Source: Haloarcula hispanica ATCC 33960
Lineage (GTDB): Archaea > Halobacteriota > Halobacteria > Halobacteriales > Haloarculaceae
NCBI RefSeq assembly: GCF_000223905.1
Contig: NC_015944.1
Span: 62,001 to 126,000 of the forward strand
Direction of reading: 5' to 3'
DNA: 64,000 bases
Shown: positions 34,588 through 43,734 of the stretch, in pieces
How positions within the stretch are numbered: position 1 is the stretch's first letter
Layout: every line of letters begins with the position of its first letter
Notes under the pieces: generated by a model
Seen by the model: only the letters and a program-made list of their open reading frames with translations
The model's database searches: none
Told to the model about the DNA's origin: nothing
Translations under genes and position numbers: made by a program

Positions 34588-34728
34588 TTACGCTTCTAAA
34601 CAGTCAGTGCAGCGGCCAGCACCGGGTAGTGAGGGCCCACCACATTCTGTGCAAGCATCAAGGTTTGTGGTGCTATCATCCCGTGAGAGAGGTATCGTTT
34701 CCAGCGCTTTTCGCAACCGCCTCTTCAT
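34588..34728 (-). CDS. Small CxxC...CxxC zinc-finger protein (46 residues)
   Basis: The protein reads MKRRLRKALETIPLSRDDST, then TTNLDACTECGGPSLPGAGR and CTDCLEA. Two CxxC knuckles (C26/C29 and C40/C43) with CGG and GRC contexts form a classic single zinc ribbon, as in the very small CPxCG-related proteins typical of haloarchaea. A basic N-terminal helix precedes it and could contact RNA or DNA. The size is right for this class. It lies between the hairpin element and AT-rich DNA. Function unknown; members elsewhere affect stress or motility responses. Confidence 0.75.
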   Translation of the reverse strand: MKRRLRKALETIPLSRDDSTTNLDACTECGGPSLPGAGRCTDCLEA

Positions 34729-34960
34729 GTAGTTCGGTATTGTGTTGGACTATCTTAATATTTGGGGAAGTAATTCGGATAGGATGAGTAACTAGTGTAT
34801 TAAATGCTATATGGTGAACAGGATTAAAAATTATAGCGGGAATTTCTATATATTCAATCAAATAAGGGTATGTCCCCATCATACCGACGCTGCATTCCTT
34901 CCAGAAGGATACCAGAAGCGGAGTGCCAGAACTTGTTACTTGCCAGCCCGAATGGGTAGT

Positions 34961-35162
34961 ATGGCGATTGACCCACTAACAAACGACGAGGTTCTGGCAG
35001 GACTCGAAGACTGTGAGGCGACGGCGGTCCCGACAGCCCAATCTCTGTACGCCTTGCGGCCCCGAAACCGTATGTCACGACACATCTCCAGCAACTCACC
35101 CTGAAAGGCTTGGTCGGGTTCAACACACACCGAGAGGTCCGGCGCTGGCGGCTCACACCTGC
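34961..35162 (+). pseudogene. Winged-helix regulator remnant (frameshifted, C-terminus lost)
   Basis: Frame 1 from 34961 reads MAIDPLTNDEVLAGLEDCEA then TAVPTAQSLYALRPRNR before running out at 35104. A second frame continues from about 35064 with YVTTHLQQLTLKGLVGFNTH and REVRRWRLTPA. Together they are one MarR/ArsR-like winged helix broken by a shift near 35060. After WRLTPA the similarity stops and the sequence becomes antisense to the next gene. It is probably non-functional. Confidence 0.65.
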
Positions 35163-35350
35163 TTTGCCGGCTGATCGATCAGTACCATCGCGAACGGTGG
35201 GTCGTCGAACTGGGCCGTCAGAAACGACTGGGCCGACTCTTCATACCACGAGATGGCACCGATATCCTCGACCTGTTCGAGGGCTTTCGCAGCCACCGAG
35301 CAGTACGGACACTCCCCGTCGTAACTGAGAACCGAGCCATATCTGGCCAT
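35153..35350 (-). pseudogene. DCC-type thiol-disulfide protein, truncated at C-terminus
   Basis: From the Met at 35350 the frame reads MARYGSVLSYDGECPYCSVA and continues AKALEQVEDIGAISWYEESA. YDGECPYC is the DCC (DUF393) redox motif. FLTAQFDDPPFAMVLIDQ matches the first half of the family, which normally runs to 110-130 residues. This one stops after about 65, just where the convergent regulator remnant also ends. A start at 35356 is possible. It may still give a short redox peptide. Confidence 0.6.
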
Positions 35351-35577
35351 ACACATATTAGGGGTTCTCGCCGAATATATCGTTGGATTGGAGACCACAC
35401 TCGGTCGAGTCAATCGTTCAGAGCACGTCCGGAGTGACTGTTACGCCGCCCAGCAACGGTCCAGATTTTACACTGTCACATTGGCTGTGCTGCGTGTCTC
35501 CGTTATCGTCACAGCCACCAATCCGGTCGATCAGGTGGTATGAGAAAACATTTTGTATCAACAACGTGTTCTTTGAT

Positions 35578-36093
35578 ATGAATGTCCTCCAAAGATATCC
35601 CGGACAGAACGAAGTCATGTATAATCGGATAGCTCGGTTAATTCCCGAACATCCACGGAAGCGGGCTAATTTGGCTGTATCTGGCTTCGTGATCGGTGTG
35701 ATATTCCTGAGTAGCTGGCTTATCAGAGTCGGAAACTATGTCCTCCATCCTAGTTATGTGTCAGCGAGTGCGTTTATCTCGTTCCTCCTTGGGTCCGGAT
35801 TCATTCTGAGTTCGATATATCTGTTCTACACGCTTAGTGAGCAATCGAACACTACTGACCGAGGCACAGAAGACGAAGATACCGCTTCAGCGATCGACAT
35901 ACTTCGCAAGCAGTACGCAACGGGGGCAATCACTGACGAGGAATTCGAACATCGGTTGAATACGCTGCTCCAATCCGAAGACACTGATCAGCGTGACCAG
36001 TCAGAACCGACACCGCTTGACAATTTAGTAGATAGCGCGGCCAGCGCTGATTCTCCATCCACAGCAGAACTGAACACTGAACAAAGCCGGTGA
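35578..36093 (+). CDS. Two-helix membrane protein with SHOCT domain
   Basis: The product has about 171 residues from MNVLQRYPGQNEVMYNRIAR (Met at 35617 is also possible). Two hydrophobic helices (about 34-52 and 60-84) are followed by an acidic linker and IDILRKQYATGAITDEEFEH, which is a SHOCT module for oligomerisation or partner binding. It ends in an acidic disordered tail. A longer frame to 35383 lacks family-like sequence. Function unknown. Confidence 0.72.
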   Translation: MNVLQRYPGQNEVMYNRIARLIPEHPRKRANLAVSGFVIGVIFLSSWLIRVGNYVLHPSYVSASAFISFLLGSGFILSSIYLFYTLSEQSNTTDRGTEDEDTASAIDILRKQYATGAITDEEFEHRLNTLLQSEDTDQRDQSEPTPLDNLVDSAASADSPSTAELNTEQSR

Positions 36094-36412
36094 GTCAGTT
36101 TCCGTGTAACTAGACCGGCGGTTAGCTCAGGATGGGACCCAGACTTTGGCAAGCGTACGGCCTGTACTGACCGCTACCGACCTGTTCTGACCGGTAATTG
36201 GAATGCGAGCGTATCTGCTGTCTCTGACACGCAAGCCCTGATGAGACCAACAGTGCATACGAAGCGTTCTATAATCCATTCGATGGCAGTGCGTAGCCAG
36301 TCTTATCCGCGATTCAGGAGGTCGCCAGCGTACTGAAACTCCGCTTGTAGCGTAGCACACTGCTGGCCGTGCAATCGTTTCGTTCATATGCCATTAGCCG
36401 TCACCACGGATA
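36094..36412. other. 319-bp intergenic region, no supported gene
   Basis: The minus-strand frame 36127-36387 is Arg/Cys-rich and resembles no family. No rRNA, tRNA or clear repeat was seen, and the base composition is mixed. Confidence 0.4.
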
Positions 36413-37711
36413 ATGCCCTTCACCAGACGGGTTCTCTACGCGGAGAATAGCCGTCGGACAGAACTCCTCAGCACCATCGTCTCGAATTCTCTCCCCGTCG
36501 TTGGCGTCGGGTTGTTTGACTGGAGTGCGGCTGCATTGCTGTTTCTGTACTGGTTCGAGCTCGGCGTCGACTCGGTCTGGGCACTCGTTCGGGCAGTGTT
36601 CGCTGGTCGCCCGCCGGATATTGAGACCAGCACCTTGCTTATGGGCCCGCTGGCGGAACGACAGTTCGCCCTCTCCGTCCCGCGAACCGGTTTACGAGTC
36701 TATCTCACGACGCTACTCGCGCTCCCAATTACCGTTCTAATTCTGGCAGTCGTTTGGTTGTTTACTGGGGGCCTGCTCATCGGTCCACTGCCGGAACCCA
36801 GTACAGAGACGGTAACTGGTGTGCTGCTGGCGACTATCGGGATTTTCGTTCTGACGGGAATCACAACGGTACGGAATTACTTTTACAACGGGGAGTATCG
36901 GAAACACAACTCGACGACGGCGTTTCGAGGACTGTTACCTCGGATCGTAACCGTCTTTTTCGGCGGCATACTCACGCTGGCACTGATAACAGCAGCTACG
37001 GAGGGGCCTGAAGCAGAACTCGGCAGTCTTGATCCGACTGTCGTCGGACTGCCACTGCTACTCATGGTCGTCTGTTTCAAATTCACGTCCGACCTCCTGG
37101 GCGTCTACAGCGACCGTCTTGTCGTCTATTTCAAGACATACGATGAGGAATACGGCTGGCAAACGGCCCCGCCGAAGGCTCGCTCCGTCGACGGGACGCT
37201 CACTGATGCACCTGAGCGGGTGCGTCCAGTTTGCTGGGGACGGGTCATCGGCGGCCTCCTCCGGTTTCCGTATCACCCAGGAAGCCTGTTTCTCGGTGGC
37301 ATGGGGCTGCTCGTTGCGGTCCTGTTTGCAATTGGCAGTGCGTGGGACATCGTCGCCGTGATCGTTCTCGCAAGCGTTAGCGTCCCGGCTCTCCTGCTGT
37401 GTCTCGATCAGCTATTGCGATACGGGACAATCGAATACCGGATTGACCCTGACGCTGGTGCGCTCGTCGCATATGACTGTCTGTTCGGCACGGCACTCTG
37501 GCGCATCGAGTCGTGGGAGGAAAGTGGCCTCCGCGTCGAGCAGACGCCGCTCGATTCGCTGCTCGGAACAGAGACGGTTACTATCGAACACGCTGAGGGG
37601 GAGTATATACTACCACATCTACCCGATGCCGCCTCGGTCGTCGCGGTGTTTGACCGCCAACCCGAGCGTTCAGAACAGGTAATCCCTGGTCGGGCTGGGT
37701 TACTTGGGTGA
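36413..37711 (+). CDS. DUF6498-type haloarchaeal membrane protein
   Basis: The product has 432 residues with about eight hydrophobic segments. LLSTIVSNSLPVVGVGLFDW and SAAALLFLYWFELGVDSVWA near the N-terminus match the DUF6498 family of haloarchaeal integral membrane proteins. The C-terminal third is a soluble domain (from about 345) with a beta-rich AYDCLFGTALWRIESWEESG. Biochemical role unknown. Confidence 0.78.
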   Translation: MPFTRRVLYAENSRRTELLSTIVSNSLPVVGVGLFDWSAAALLFLYWFELGVDSVWALVRAVFAGRPPDIETSTLLMGPLAERQFALSVPRTGLRVYLTTLLALPITVLILAVVWLFTGGLLIGPLPEPSTETVTGVLLATIGIFVLTGITTVRNYFYNGEYRKHNSTTAFRGLLPRIVTVFFGGILTLALITAATEGPEAELGSLDPTVVGLPLLLMVVCFKFTSDLLGVYSDRLVVYFKTYDEEYGWQTAPPKARSVDGTLTDAPERVRPVCWGRVIGGLLRFPYHPGSLFLGGMGLLVAVLFAIGSAWDIVAVIVLASVSVPALLLCLDQLLRYGTIEYRIDPDAGALVAYDCLFGTALWRIESWEESGLRVEQTPLDSLLGTETVTIEHAEGEYILPHLPDAASVVAVFDRQPERSEQVIPGRAGLLG

Positions 37712-37752
37712 GTCGGCTGTTCGTTGTCTGGAACAGGTCGCCGTTGGCCCCG

Positions 37753-38379
37753 TTATCTTTCCTCGGAGACGGTGTTGTCGGTCCACAGGTCGTAGCCGAC
37801 GACAAGCGCCATGCCACTCGTCGGGATAATCAACAGCAGCCTGCCAACGGGTGAGAAGTCGACACCTGCCATCGAGAGACCGATGTACGCAACAGCGAGT
37901 ACTGGTGGGACAGTGAGGGCGGCACCGAGTCGAGTACTGTCTGCCCGCAGGTAGCCGATGCCCCAGCCGACGAGTCCCAGGATTACGAACGGGATCGCAA
38001 GAGCCCAGATGAGGAAGGCGGTTATTTCTCTCCCGATATCGTTTGTGCCGGCTGTGGTGAACAACAGCGTTCCAAGCACACAGCCGCCAGTCCCAAAGAG
38101 AGCGCCGAATGCGAACGCGCGCTGCAAGCGAGACATCGACGCGCTGTCACGCCTGAGTACTGTGCTCAGCCCGACTAACAGCAGCGCATTCGCGCTTATG
38201 ATGAGTCCCGGCCTGAGCGTCCGTTGTACCCAAATTGCGCTAAACGCCGGTGGGTTGAACACATACGAATCACCCGGCCGCGGTGTCGGCCAGAGTTCGA
38301 GCGGCACCGCGGTGATGAGCAGACAGACTGCACTCAAACCGAGGATCGGACCGGCGAGCCGATATGAGCGACGCCACAT
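37753..38379 (-). CDS. Hypothetical six-helix membrane protein
   Basis: The product has 208 residues with about six hydrophobic segments (for example PILGLSAVCLLITAVPLELW and PGLIISANALLLVGL). No recognised motif. It follows the PQQ-propeller lipoprotein gene by 6 bp on the same strand, so they may work together at the membrane. I do not recognise the family. Confidence 0.72.
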   Translation of the reverse strand: MWRRSYRLAGPILGLSAVCLLITAVPLELWPTPRPGDSYVFNPPAFSAIWVQRTLRPGLIISANALLLVGLSTVLRRDSASMSRLQRAFAFGALFGTGGCVLGTLLFTTAGTNDIGREITAFLIWALAIPFVILGLVGWGIGYLRADSTRLGAALTVPPVLAVAYIGLSMAGVDFSPVGRLLLIIPTSGMALVVGYDLWTDNTVSEER

Positions 38380-38385
38380 AGCGGA

Positions 38386-39609
38386 TCACTCACCTCCGAG
38401 AGCCACGACGGTTCCGTCCGGCGACACGCTCACGATTCCGCCATCGAGTACCGCCAGTGAGACAGCCTGATACTCGGCCGGATACTGCCATACTGCCTCG
38501 CCGAGGCGCGTGGTGAACGCGGTGAGGCCATCGTCACTCTGGAATGTGAACACAGCGTCGTCAGCCGCGGCAGTCACCGCGCCACCGATATTGATTTCGG
38601 AGCACCACCGGGGCTTCGGTGGCCCGTTATCGACGCGGTCGAAGGCGAACGTCGCGCTGGATGACTCACCGGGGCGCTCGATTGCGTACACGCTATCGGG
38701 CGTCACGACCGGAAATTCGAGTGACCGTCTGTCGTCGAGACGCCACTGCTCGGTCCCGTCGGTGAGTGACCGACCTATCAGGTCGCCGTACGTACCGCTC
38801 ACATAAACGGTCCCGTCAGAGACGACGGGGTATCCCGAAGGTCGGTCCGAGTGTTCCCACTGGACCTCGCCGGCTGCGGCATCCACTGCCGTTATCTTCT
38901 CACCGGCGATGACGACGGTACTGTCGGCTGCGGCCAGCCTCGTCCCGTCGGCGGTCGCCGTCCACTGCCGGCGTCCGTCGTCGGTCGCAAATCTCGCTAC
39001 CCCGTCAGTCGTGGGAACGAACAGGGCGTCATCAGTCACTGTCGGAACGCCTGCCCCGGCCGTGTCGGTGTTTCGCCACGCAACAGATCCATCTCCAATT
39101 TCAAGTGCAGTGACACTGTCCGCTGTCGCGAGAAAGACGCGACTGTTGGATATTACCGGCGGCGCTGGTTCGTCTCCAATGTCGACCACTGACGGAACTG
39201 TCGCCGGTGTGAGATCGCGCCGCCACTGTTCTGTGCCGTCACGGAGCGATAGGGCGACGACACCGGTCGCTGTCGTTAGCACGACAGTTCCGTCGGCGAC
39301 AACCCCCGCGCTTGCACCGGCGGTTTCACCGCCACCAGACGATGTTGAAATATCTGCGTGCCATCTGACCGACGGCGTCGTGGTTTCCATCCCGACCGGC
39401 GCATAGCCTGTGTTCGTCGTGTCAAACCGCGGCAACGGCCACGAGCCGTCGGGCACTGTCTCGAAGCCGGCGCTGTTGACTCCCGGGTCAACTGTATGCG
39501 ATGGGTCTGGTGCGCCGTCGTCAGGGCACGACGACGAACAGCCAGCGATGCTGGCGACTGATCCAGTGGCGACCATTCCGAGGAATGTCCGCCGCAACGT
39601 GGAGGGCAT
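38386..39609 (-). CDS. PQQ-like beta-propeller lipoprotein
   Basis: The product has 407 residues. The Tat signal LRRTFLGMVATGSVA with lipobox IAGCSSS puts it outside the cell, lipid-anchored. Repeats ending in W (EQWRRDLTP, VAWRNTDTAG, VQWEHSDRPSG, EQWRLDDRRS) with GTVYVSGTYG-type strands form a PQQ/BamB-like beta-propeller. The W repeats suggest a structural rather than a catalytic propeller; no dehydrogenase Asp-Glu site was identified. It is co-directional with the 37753 membrane gene. Confidence 0.87.
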   Translation of the reverse strand: MPSTLRRTFLGMVATGSVASIAGCSSSCPDDGAPDPSHTVDPGVNSAGFETVPDGSWPLPRFDTTNTGYAPVGMETTTPSVRWHADISTSSGGGETAGASAGVVADGTVVLTTATGVVALSLRDGTEQWRRDLTPATVPSVVDIGDEPAPPVISNSRVFLATADSVTALEIGDGSVAWRNTDTAGAGVPTVTDDALFVPTTDGVARFATDDGRRQWTATADGTRLAAADSTVVIAGEKITAVDAAAGEVQWEHSDRPSGYPVVSDGTVYVSGTYGDLIGRSLTDGTEQWRLDDRRSLEFPVVTPDSVYAIERPGESSSATFAFDRVDNGPPKPRWCSEINIGGAVTAAADDAVFTFQSDDGLTAFTTRLGEAVWQYPAEYQAVSLAVLDGGIVSVSPDGTVVALGGE

Positions 39610-39802
39610 CGACTGCTCATTTCGATAGCTCAATAAAAAATGTTAATATGATATCTCAATATGCAAGAATTTCAGCTTCCGGTTTTCCAGAAGACTCACA
39701 CACACTCTGAGCAACAGTGTGGGAGACTCTCTCCTATTAATCAAGGCTCACTTCACGGGCAAATCCAGCAAAACTTAGTAAATCACTCCCAATAGCGGTT
39801 CT

Positions 39803-40015
39803 ATGGCTGAAACGACACTCGCCACAATTGACGAACTGCTGGAGGGCGCTTTCGACGACGTGGACGACCCCGATGTCCGATACAAACTCAGAAGTGCGCG
39901 ACAGCTTCTCCAAGTAGTGCAACAGCGACAGGATATCGTGGACGAAGCCATCGATACTGCCGTTGAAGACGAAGAGATCCTGAAAAACCTCCGCGACCTC
40001 GGCTATACCGAGTGA
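39803..40015 (+). CDS. Small acidic helical protein (70 residues)
   Basis: The sequence begins MAETTLATIDELLEGAFDDV and contains RYKLRSARQLLQVVQQRQDI. It is an acidic, all-helical short protein of a type seen in haloarchaea, with no recognised domain. The plus-strand start is well placed and coding-like in amino-acid usage. It lies upstream of the MTH865 gene but is separated by 61 bp, so shared transcription is possible. Confidence 0.65.
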   Translation: MAETTLATIDELLEGAFDDVDDPDVRYKLRSARQLLQVVQQRQDIVDEAIDTAVEDEEILKNLRDLGYTE

Positions 40016-40076
40016 TCCGCTACTCCTACCGTTGTCACAGAACAAGCCTTTTGTCTTTCTCAACCAAGTCTCCACT

Positions 40077-40340
40077 ATGACAGAAGACACTGCCGAACAG
40101 CTTAGAGCGGAATTAGAGGCAGTTTTCACCAGCGCCGAATACCCCGTCGAGGAACCGATGGAGCTGGTGCCAGTTCTGCCGGACGGCCCAAGTACGACGT
40201 TCGAAGCAGGGGACGTCAGCGTGGGGGTGATGGATTTTGGCACAGAATACGCTGAGTATCAGGACTATCCCTACGAGACAGCTGCAGCCCTTATCGACGA
40301 TCTGATGGTTGGCTTTCGGGAAGAGGGGCTGTTTGACTGA
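40077..40340 (+). CDS. MTH865-like family protein
   Basis: The product has 87 residues from MTEDTAEQLRAELEAVFTSA. EEPMELVPVLPDGPSTTFEA matches the MTH865 family pattern (ELMxxLPxGPDTT), followed by a short helix-loop-helix that was likened to an EF-hand. Biochemical function unknown. Frame open to 40032, but this Met starts the family. Confidence 0.78.
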   Translation: MTEDTAEQLRAELEAVFTSAEYPVEEPMELVPVLPDGPSTTFEAGDVSVGVMDFGTEYAEYQDYPYETAAALIDDLMVGFREEGLFD

Positions 40341-40449
40341 GCGGGACTTTCCTCACACCGCCTGACTGCGTGATGGGTAGTCGCTACTCAGCAGTAGCTA
40401 ACGAAGTCGTGTCGACAACAGCTACAACAGTATTCGCGGTGGGACTGCC

Positions 40450-40647
40450 TCAGGCCTTTGCGTCATACCCCGCGTCCTCCACAGCGGCGATGAGTTGTTC
40501 TGTGCTGACGTCGCCGTCGACAGACACCTGCTCGGCGTCTTTGTCGGCTTCAGCGCCTTGGACACCAGCGAGCGCCTCGATGGCCTCCTCGACGGTTTGC
40601 TCGCAGTGACCACAACTCATCCCTTCGACGGTCAACGTCGTAGACAT
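40450..40647 (-). CDS. Heavy-metal-associated (copper chaperone) protein
   Basis: The product has 65 residues: MSTTLTVEGMSCGHCEQTVE, with the metal site GMSCGHC (C12, C15), then a ferredoxin-like fold. Cytosolic Cu(I)/heavy-metal carrier, like CopZ. No copper ATPase is adjacent in this window, so its partner is elsewhere. Start fixed by the family N-terminus. Confidence 0.93.
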   Translation of the reverse strand: MSTTLTVEGMSCGHCEQTVEEAIEALAGVQGAEADKDAEQVSVDGDVSTEQLIAAVEDAGYDAKA

Positions 40648-41101
40648 AGCAGTTTTGACGAAGGATGCGCAGAACTTCTGGGTTACGACTTACCCGCCAG
40701 AACAGCACCTAATAGTGACATCTGGATAAGTATAGTTGGTTTCAACAATTCAATACATAGTGCTTCTATATGAGATTATTATCAATACTTGGATCTATAC
40801 TCAACACAGAGAAGTATCGAACCGTTCCAGATTTACGCCCAGTAGCGCTCGGCCAGTCTCGCCGATAGCGGAACTCATCTCAGTATCCGGTTCTGACCGA
40901 CAATAAGTACCGCCGAGGCGTGTCCATAGCTCTCACAGCCGATTGGCAGCGGGTCTAGTCCAAGAGCGACGCGGCTGCTGGAACCTTTAAGCGACGGGTG
41001 ATGGGATTGTTCTGGCCTGCTCAAGTCGCACCACGGTCCGTCGAGCCCGTAACAATCGCTACCGCCGGAGAACTGCTTGCGGCCAGTGTGTGACTACACA
41101 C
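40648..41101. other. 454-bp intergenic region, no gene seen
   Basis: The first half is AT-rich (about 40680-40800) and probably carries the promoter of the metal-chaperone gene on the minus strand. The second half is GC-rich without protein-like frames, repeats or tRNA. Confidence 0.45.
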
Positions 41102-41536
41102 CTAGTCCGACTCGGAAACGTCAACAGTGAGTACCGGAACGGACGACTTCGTGACGACCTTCTGCGCTGTGCTCCCGAGCATGTTCTTTTCGTACTTGTC
41201 TGCCTGCGTTCCCATCGTAACCAGGTCGATGTCGGCGTCAGCAACGTACGATACGATGCGGTCTGCTGGTTTGCCCCGCTGGATAGCCGTCGAGACCTCG
41301 ATTCCTTCCTGTTCCAGCGTGTCTCGGACGACCGACGTGGCCTCTTCGCCCTCCGTTCGCAGGTTCTCTAGCACCTCGTCCTGCATCTTGTCATCCATCG
41401 ACAGGAACGCTCGGTCGTCGACGACATACAGCGCGTGGACGGTGACGTCCCGCCCGTCGGCAATGTCGATTGTGTGTTCCAGTACCTGCTTCATTGACGC
41501 ACTCCCATCCGTTGGAACGAGAATATCGCTATACAT
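41102..41536 (-). CDS. Universal stress protein, single UspA domain
   Basis: The product has 144 residues. MYSDILVPTDGSASMKQVLE then IDLVTMGTQADKYEKNMLGS is a UspA fold. The usual GxxGx9GS loop reads GTQADKYEKNMLGS, with Gly-x2-Gly altered (G-TQ-A), so ATP binding is uncertain, as in some related haloarchaeal members. Isolated single-domain gene. Complement of the start at 41534-41536. Confidence 0.88.
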   Translation of the reverse strand: MYSDILVPTDGSASMKQVLEHTIDIADGRDVTVHALYVVDDRAFLSMDDKMQDEVLENLRTEGEEATSVVRDTLEQEGIEVSTAIQRGKPADRIVSYVADADIDLVTMGTQADKYEKNMLGSTAQKVVTKSSVPVLTVDVSESD

Positions 41537-41656
41537 CGTTCGTACAAATCAAGTTGTCACAAACATCCCTTTCGATTCTGTTCAGGCATCGCAAACACGG
41601 CAGCCGTACCACGATTGTGGCGGACGATGCTCGGTGCAGGCCTGCGTGGCACCGAC

Positions 41657-43012
41657 TTAGAGATAGCCGAGTCGCTCCAACCGCGACTCGAGGTCGACGT
41701 CGTCGAAGCCATCGATATCGTATTCTGCCATTTCGTCCTCCCCGGCAGCGAGTTCGGTGATGTCGAGTGTCTCACTTTGCTCTGCGGAGTCAGCGACAAC
41801 GTCTGACGGTGGGCGATCGATAGGTGTGCCGTCGCTGGGCTCGGACCGCCGGCCCCGCACGACCGCTTCGTACTCATCCGCTCCCCACGCTGCGCGCTTG
41901 TATACGGTGTCACCGGGTCCGTTCTGGTACACGAGCGACGCCGGCTGTTGGAACCGGTCCGGCTCGTCAGTGTACTGCTCGGCGTACTCTGCCGTCTGCC
42001 CGGTCGGGGGTGCCTGGTACGCAGTGGTCTGTCCGTCGGGGGCGACGAACCATCCGGAGTCGTCCTTTTCGCCGTCAAAGGCGGCCAGAACGGCATCGGG
42101 AAACCGTGACAGCGTCGCCAGGGACTCGATTCGCCGGCTCTCGGTCTGCCCCGGTCCTCGGACGACGAGTGGGACGTGAAACAGTTCCTCCTGCGTGCCC
42201 ATCCCGTGCATGACCGCGGGTGGCTCTGTGGCGGCCTGTGGGGGTTCTCCGAATCCGTCACCGTGGTCCGCCGTGATGACGACCAGCGTGTCGTCTAAAA
42301 CGCCGCGTGCTTCCAGGTCACCAATCACCTGCTCCAGAATAGCGTCAGTCTGTCGAATCGCGCCGTCGTACAGCGGTTCGAGCAGCTGTCCGACGCCCGG
42401 CGGGAGTTGCTCTCCGTAGACGCTCCACTCCCACTTGATCGGGAGTTCGTCGTGCATTCCCCAGTACAGGTCCGCGCCCCACTCGTCGTAGGCGTCCCGC
42501 GTCGCGTACGGCATGTGCGCGTCCATCAGATTGAGGCACGCGGCCCAGGACTCAGTTTGCTCGTCGACCCACTCAGTCAGCTCGTCGGCGTACCAGAAGC
42601 CGTCGACACCGTTGCGGGTTTCGGACGGGTCGTCAACGTCTGTTGAATCGGGCCGTTCCGTGACGACGGTCTCGAAGCTGTCGCTGAGCCCGGATGGATG
42701 AACGGTGAGATACGGGTTCTCGGTGAATACGCCAGTTTCGTATCCTTCCTTGTGGAGGAAATCAAAGATCGTCTGGCCGGGCTGCAGCCGTTCGGTAATC
42801 TTGAGCGTGTGGCCCTCCGCCGGAACTCCGGTGAACAGGCTCGTATGGGCCGGCAACGACCAGCTCGCGGTTGTCCGTGCCTGCGTGTACACCGTCGCCT
42901 CACGACCGAACGCTTCGAGAAAGGGGGTGGTCCTGCGTCGATGACCCAACAGCGAGGTGTTCGCCGCACGGACACAATCAAGAACGACGAGTAACACGTT
43001 CGGGCGACCCAT
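41657..43012 (-). CDS. Sulfatase/alkaline phosphatase superfamily hydrolase
   Basis: The product has 451 residues. MGRPNVLLVVLDCVRAANTS gives the first metal ligand Asp12. SWSLPAHTSLFTG aligns with the sulfatase CxPSRxSLxTG, with Ser52 where the nucleophile lies but His in place of the usual Arg. VVITADHGDGFGEPP is the second metal site. A true formylglycine sulfatase is unlikely; phosphodiester, phosphoglycerol or surface-glycan roles are possible, as with many haloarchaeal paralogues. No signal peptide was seen. Confidence 0.86.
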   Translation of the reverse strand: MGRPNVLLVVLDCVRAANTSLLGHRRRTTPFLEAFGREATVYTQARTTASWSLPAHTSLFTGVPAEGHTLKITERLQPGQTIFDFLHKEGYETGVFTENPYLTVHPSGLSDSFETVVTERPDSTDVDDPSETRNGVDGFWYADELTEWVDEQTESWAACLNLMDAHMPYATRDAYDEWGADLYWGMHDELPIKWEWSVYGEQLPPGVGQLLEPLYDGAIRQTDAILEQVIGDLEARGVLDDTLVVITADHGDGFGEPPQAATEPPAVMHGMGTQEELFHVPLVVRGPGQTESRRIESLATLSRFPDAVLAAFDGEKDDSGWFVAPDGQTTAYQAPPTGQTAEYAEQYTDEPDRFQQPASLVYQNGPGDTVYKRAAWGADEYEAVVRGRRSEPSDGTPIDRPPSDVVADSAEQSETLDITELAAGEDEMAEYDIDGFDDVDLESRLERLGYL

Positions 43013-43243
43013 TGTCAGGCTTTAGAAGGTATCCACGGCAAAAGTATGTTCTGTAACCGCTATCTTTCACGACAGCACCAGTGACCAGCACCGAGATCTT
43101 CTACCAGTACGCGTCTGATTTGTCTCTCGCTGCGATACAAGACGCTCGCGATATTCTCACCACTTCGAGGTAGTTCGTCGCTGCTGGAGCTACGCTATAC
43201 TCTCAAGACGCACTGGGTCGGGCCTCGCGTGAGTATATTTTAT

Positions 43244-43669
43244 ATGGGTCGACAGTCTGATACCAACAACGTGGTCAAATCGACGGTCCGGTTTCCCGAA
43301 ACGGTGATGGACTGCGTCGAGGAGATGGTAGCGGAGGGTGTCTTCTCGAACAAGTCCGAGTTTCAACGCTTCGCTGTCGAGTACGTCCTTTCGGAGATCG
43401 AGGACTACGAGCCCGAGATGGTTGATTTCGACGAGCTACAGAAAGAGGTCTTCCAGCACCAGCCGGCTTCCAGCGGGGCCGAGATGTCGCCGGAGATCAA
43501 CGAGAACTTCTACGAAAACGCGGCGCGCGTCCGGCAGTTCGCGATCCGCGGTGACATCGAGACGGCAGAGGAGTATATCGACACTGCGTACCCCGTCACC
43601 GACCCCCGCTGTTTGCTCCTTGACGACTTGCTCGAACCCTACCGACAGCGCGAAACCGAAGACGAATAG
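43244..43669 (+). CDS. Ribbon-helix-helix (CopG-like) DNA-binding protein
   Basis: The product has about 141 residues from MGRQSDTNNVVKSTVRFPET. VKSTVRFPETVMDCVEEMV followed by SNKSEFQRFAVEYVL is the ribbon-helix-helix fold. The C-terminal 90 residues are helical and acidic and may set oligomer state or partner binding. The target is unknown. Met at 43229 is also in frame. A cell-cycle RHH role as in CdrL-type proteins is only an idea. Confidence 0.83.
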   Translation: MGRQSDTNNVVKSTVRFPETVMDCVEEMVAEGVFSNKSEFQRFAVEYVLSEIEDYEPEMVDFDELQKEVFQHQPASSGAEMSPEINENFYENAARVRQFAIRGDIETAEEYIDTAYPVTDPRCLLLDDLLEPYRQRETEDE

Positions 43670-43734
43670 GTCGTTTCCCGGAGCCGGTACTCGGCTCCCT
43701 CGTCGCCTCTCCGGTTGAACTATTCTACGGCGCG

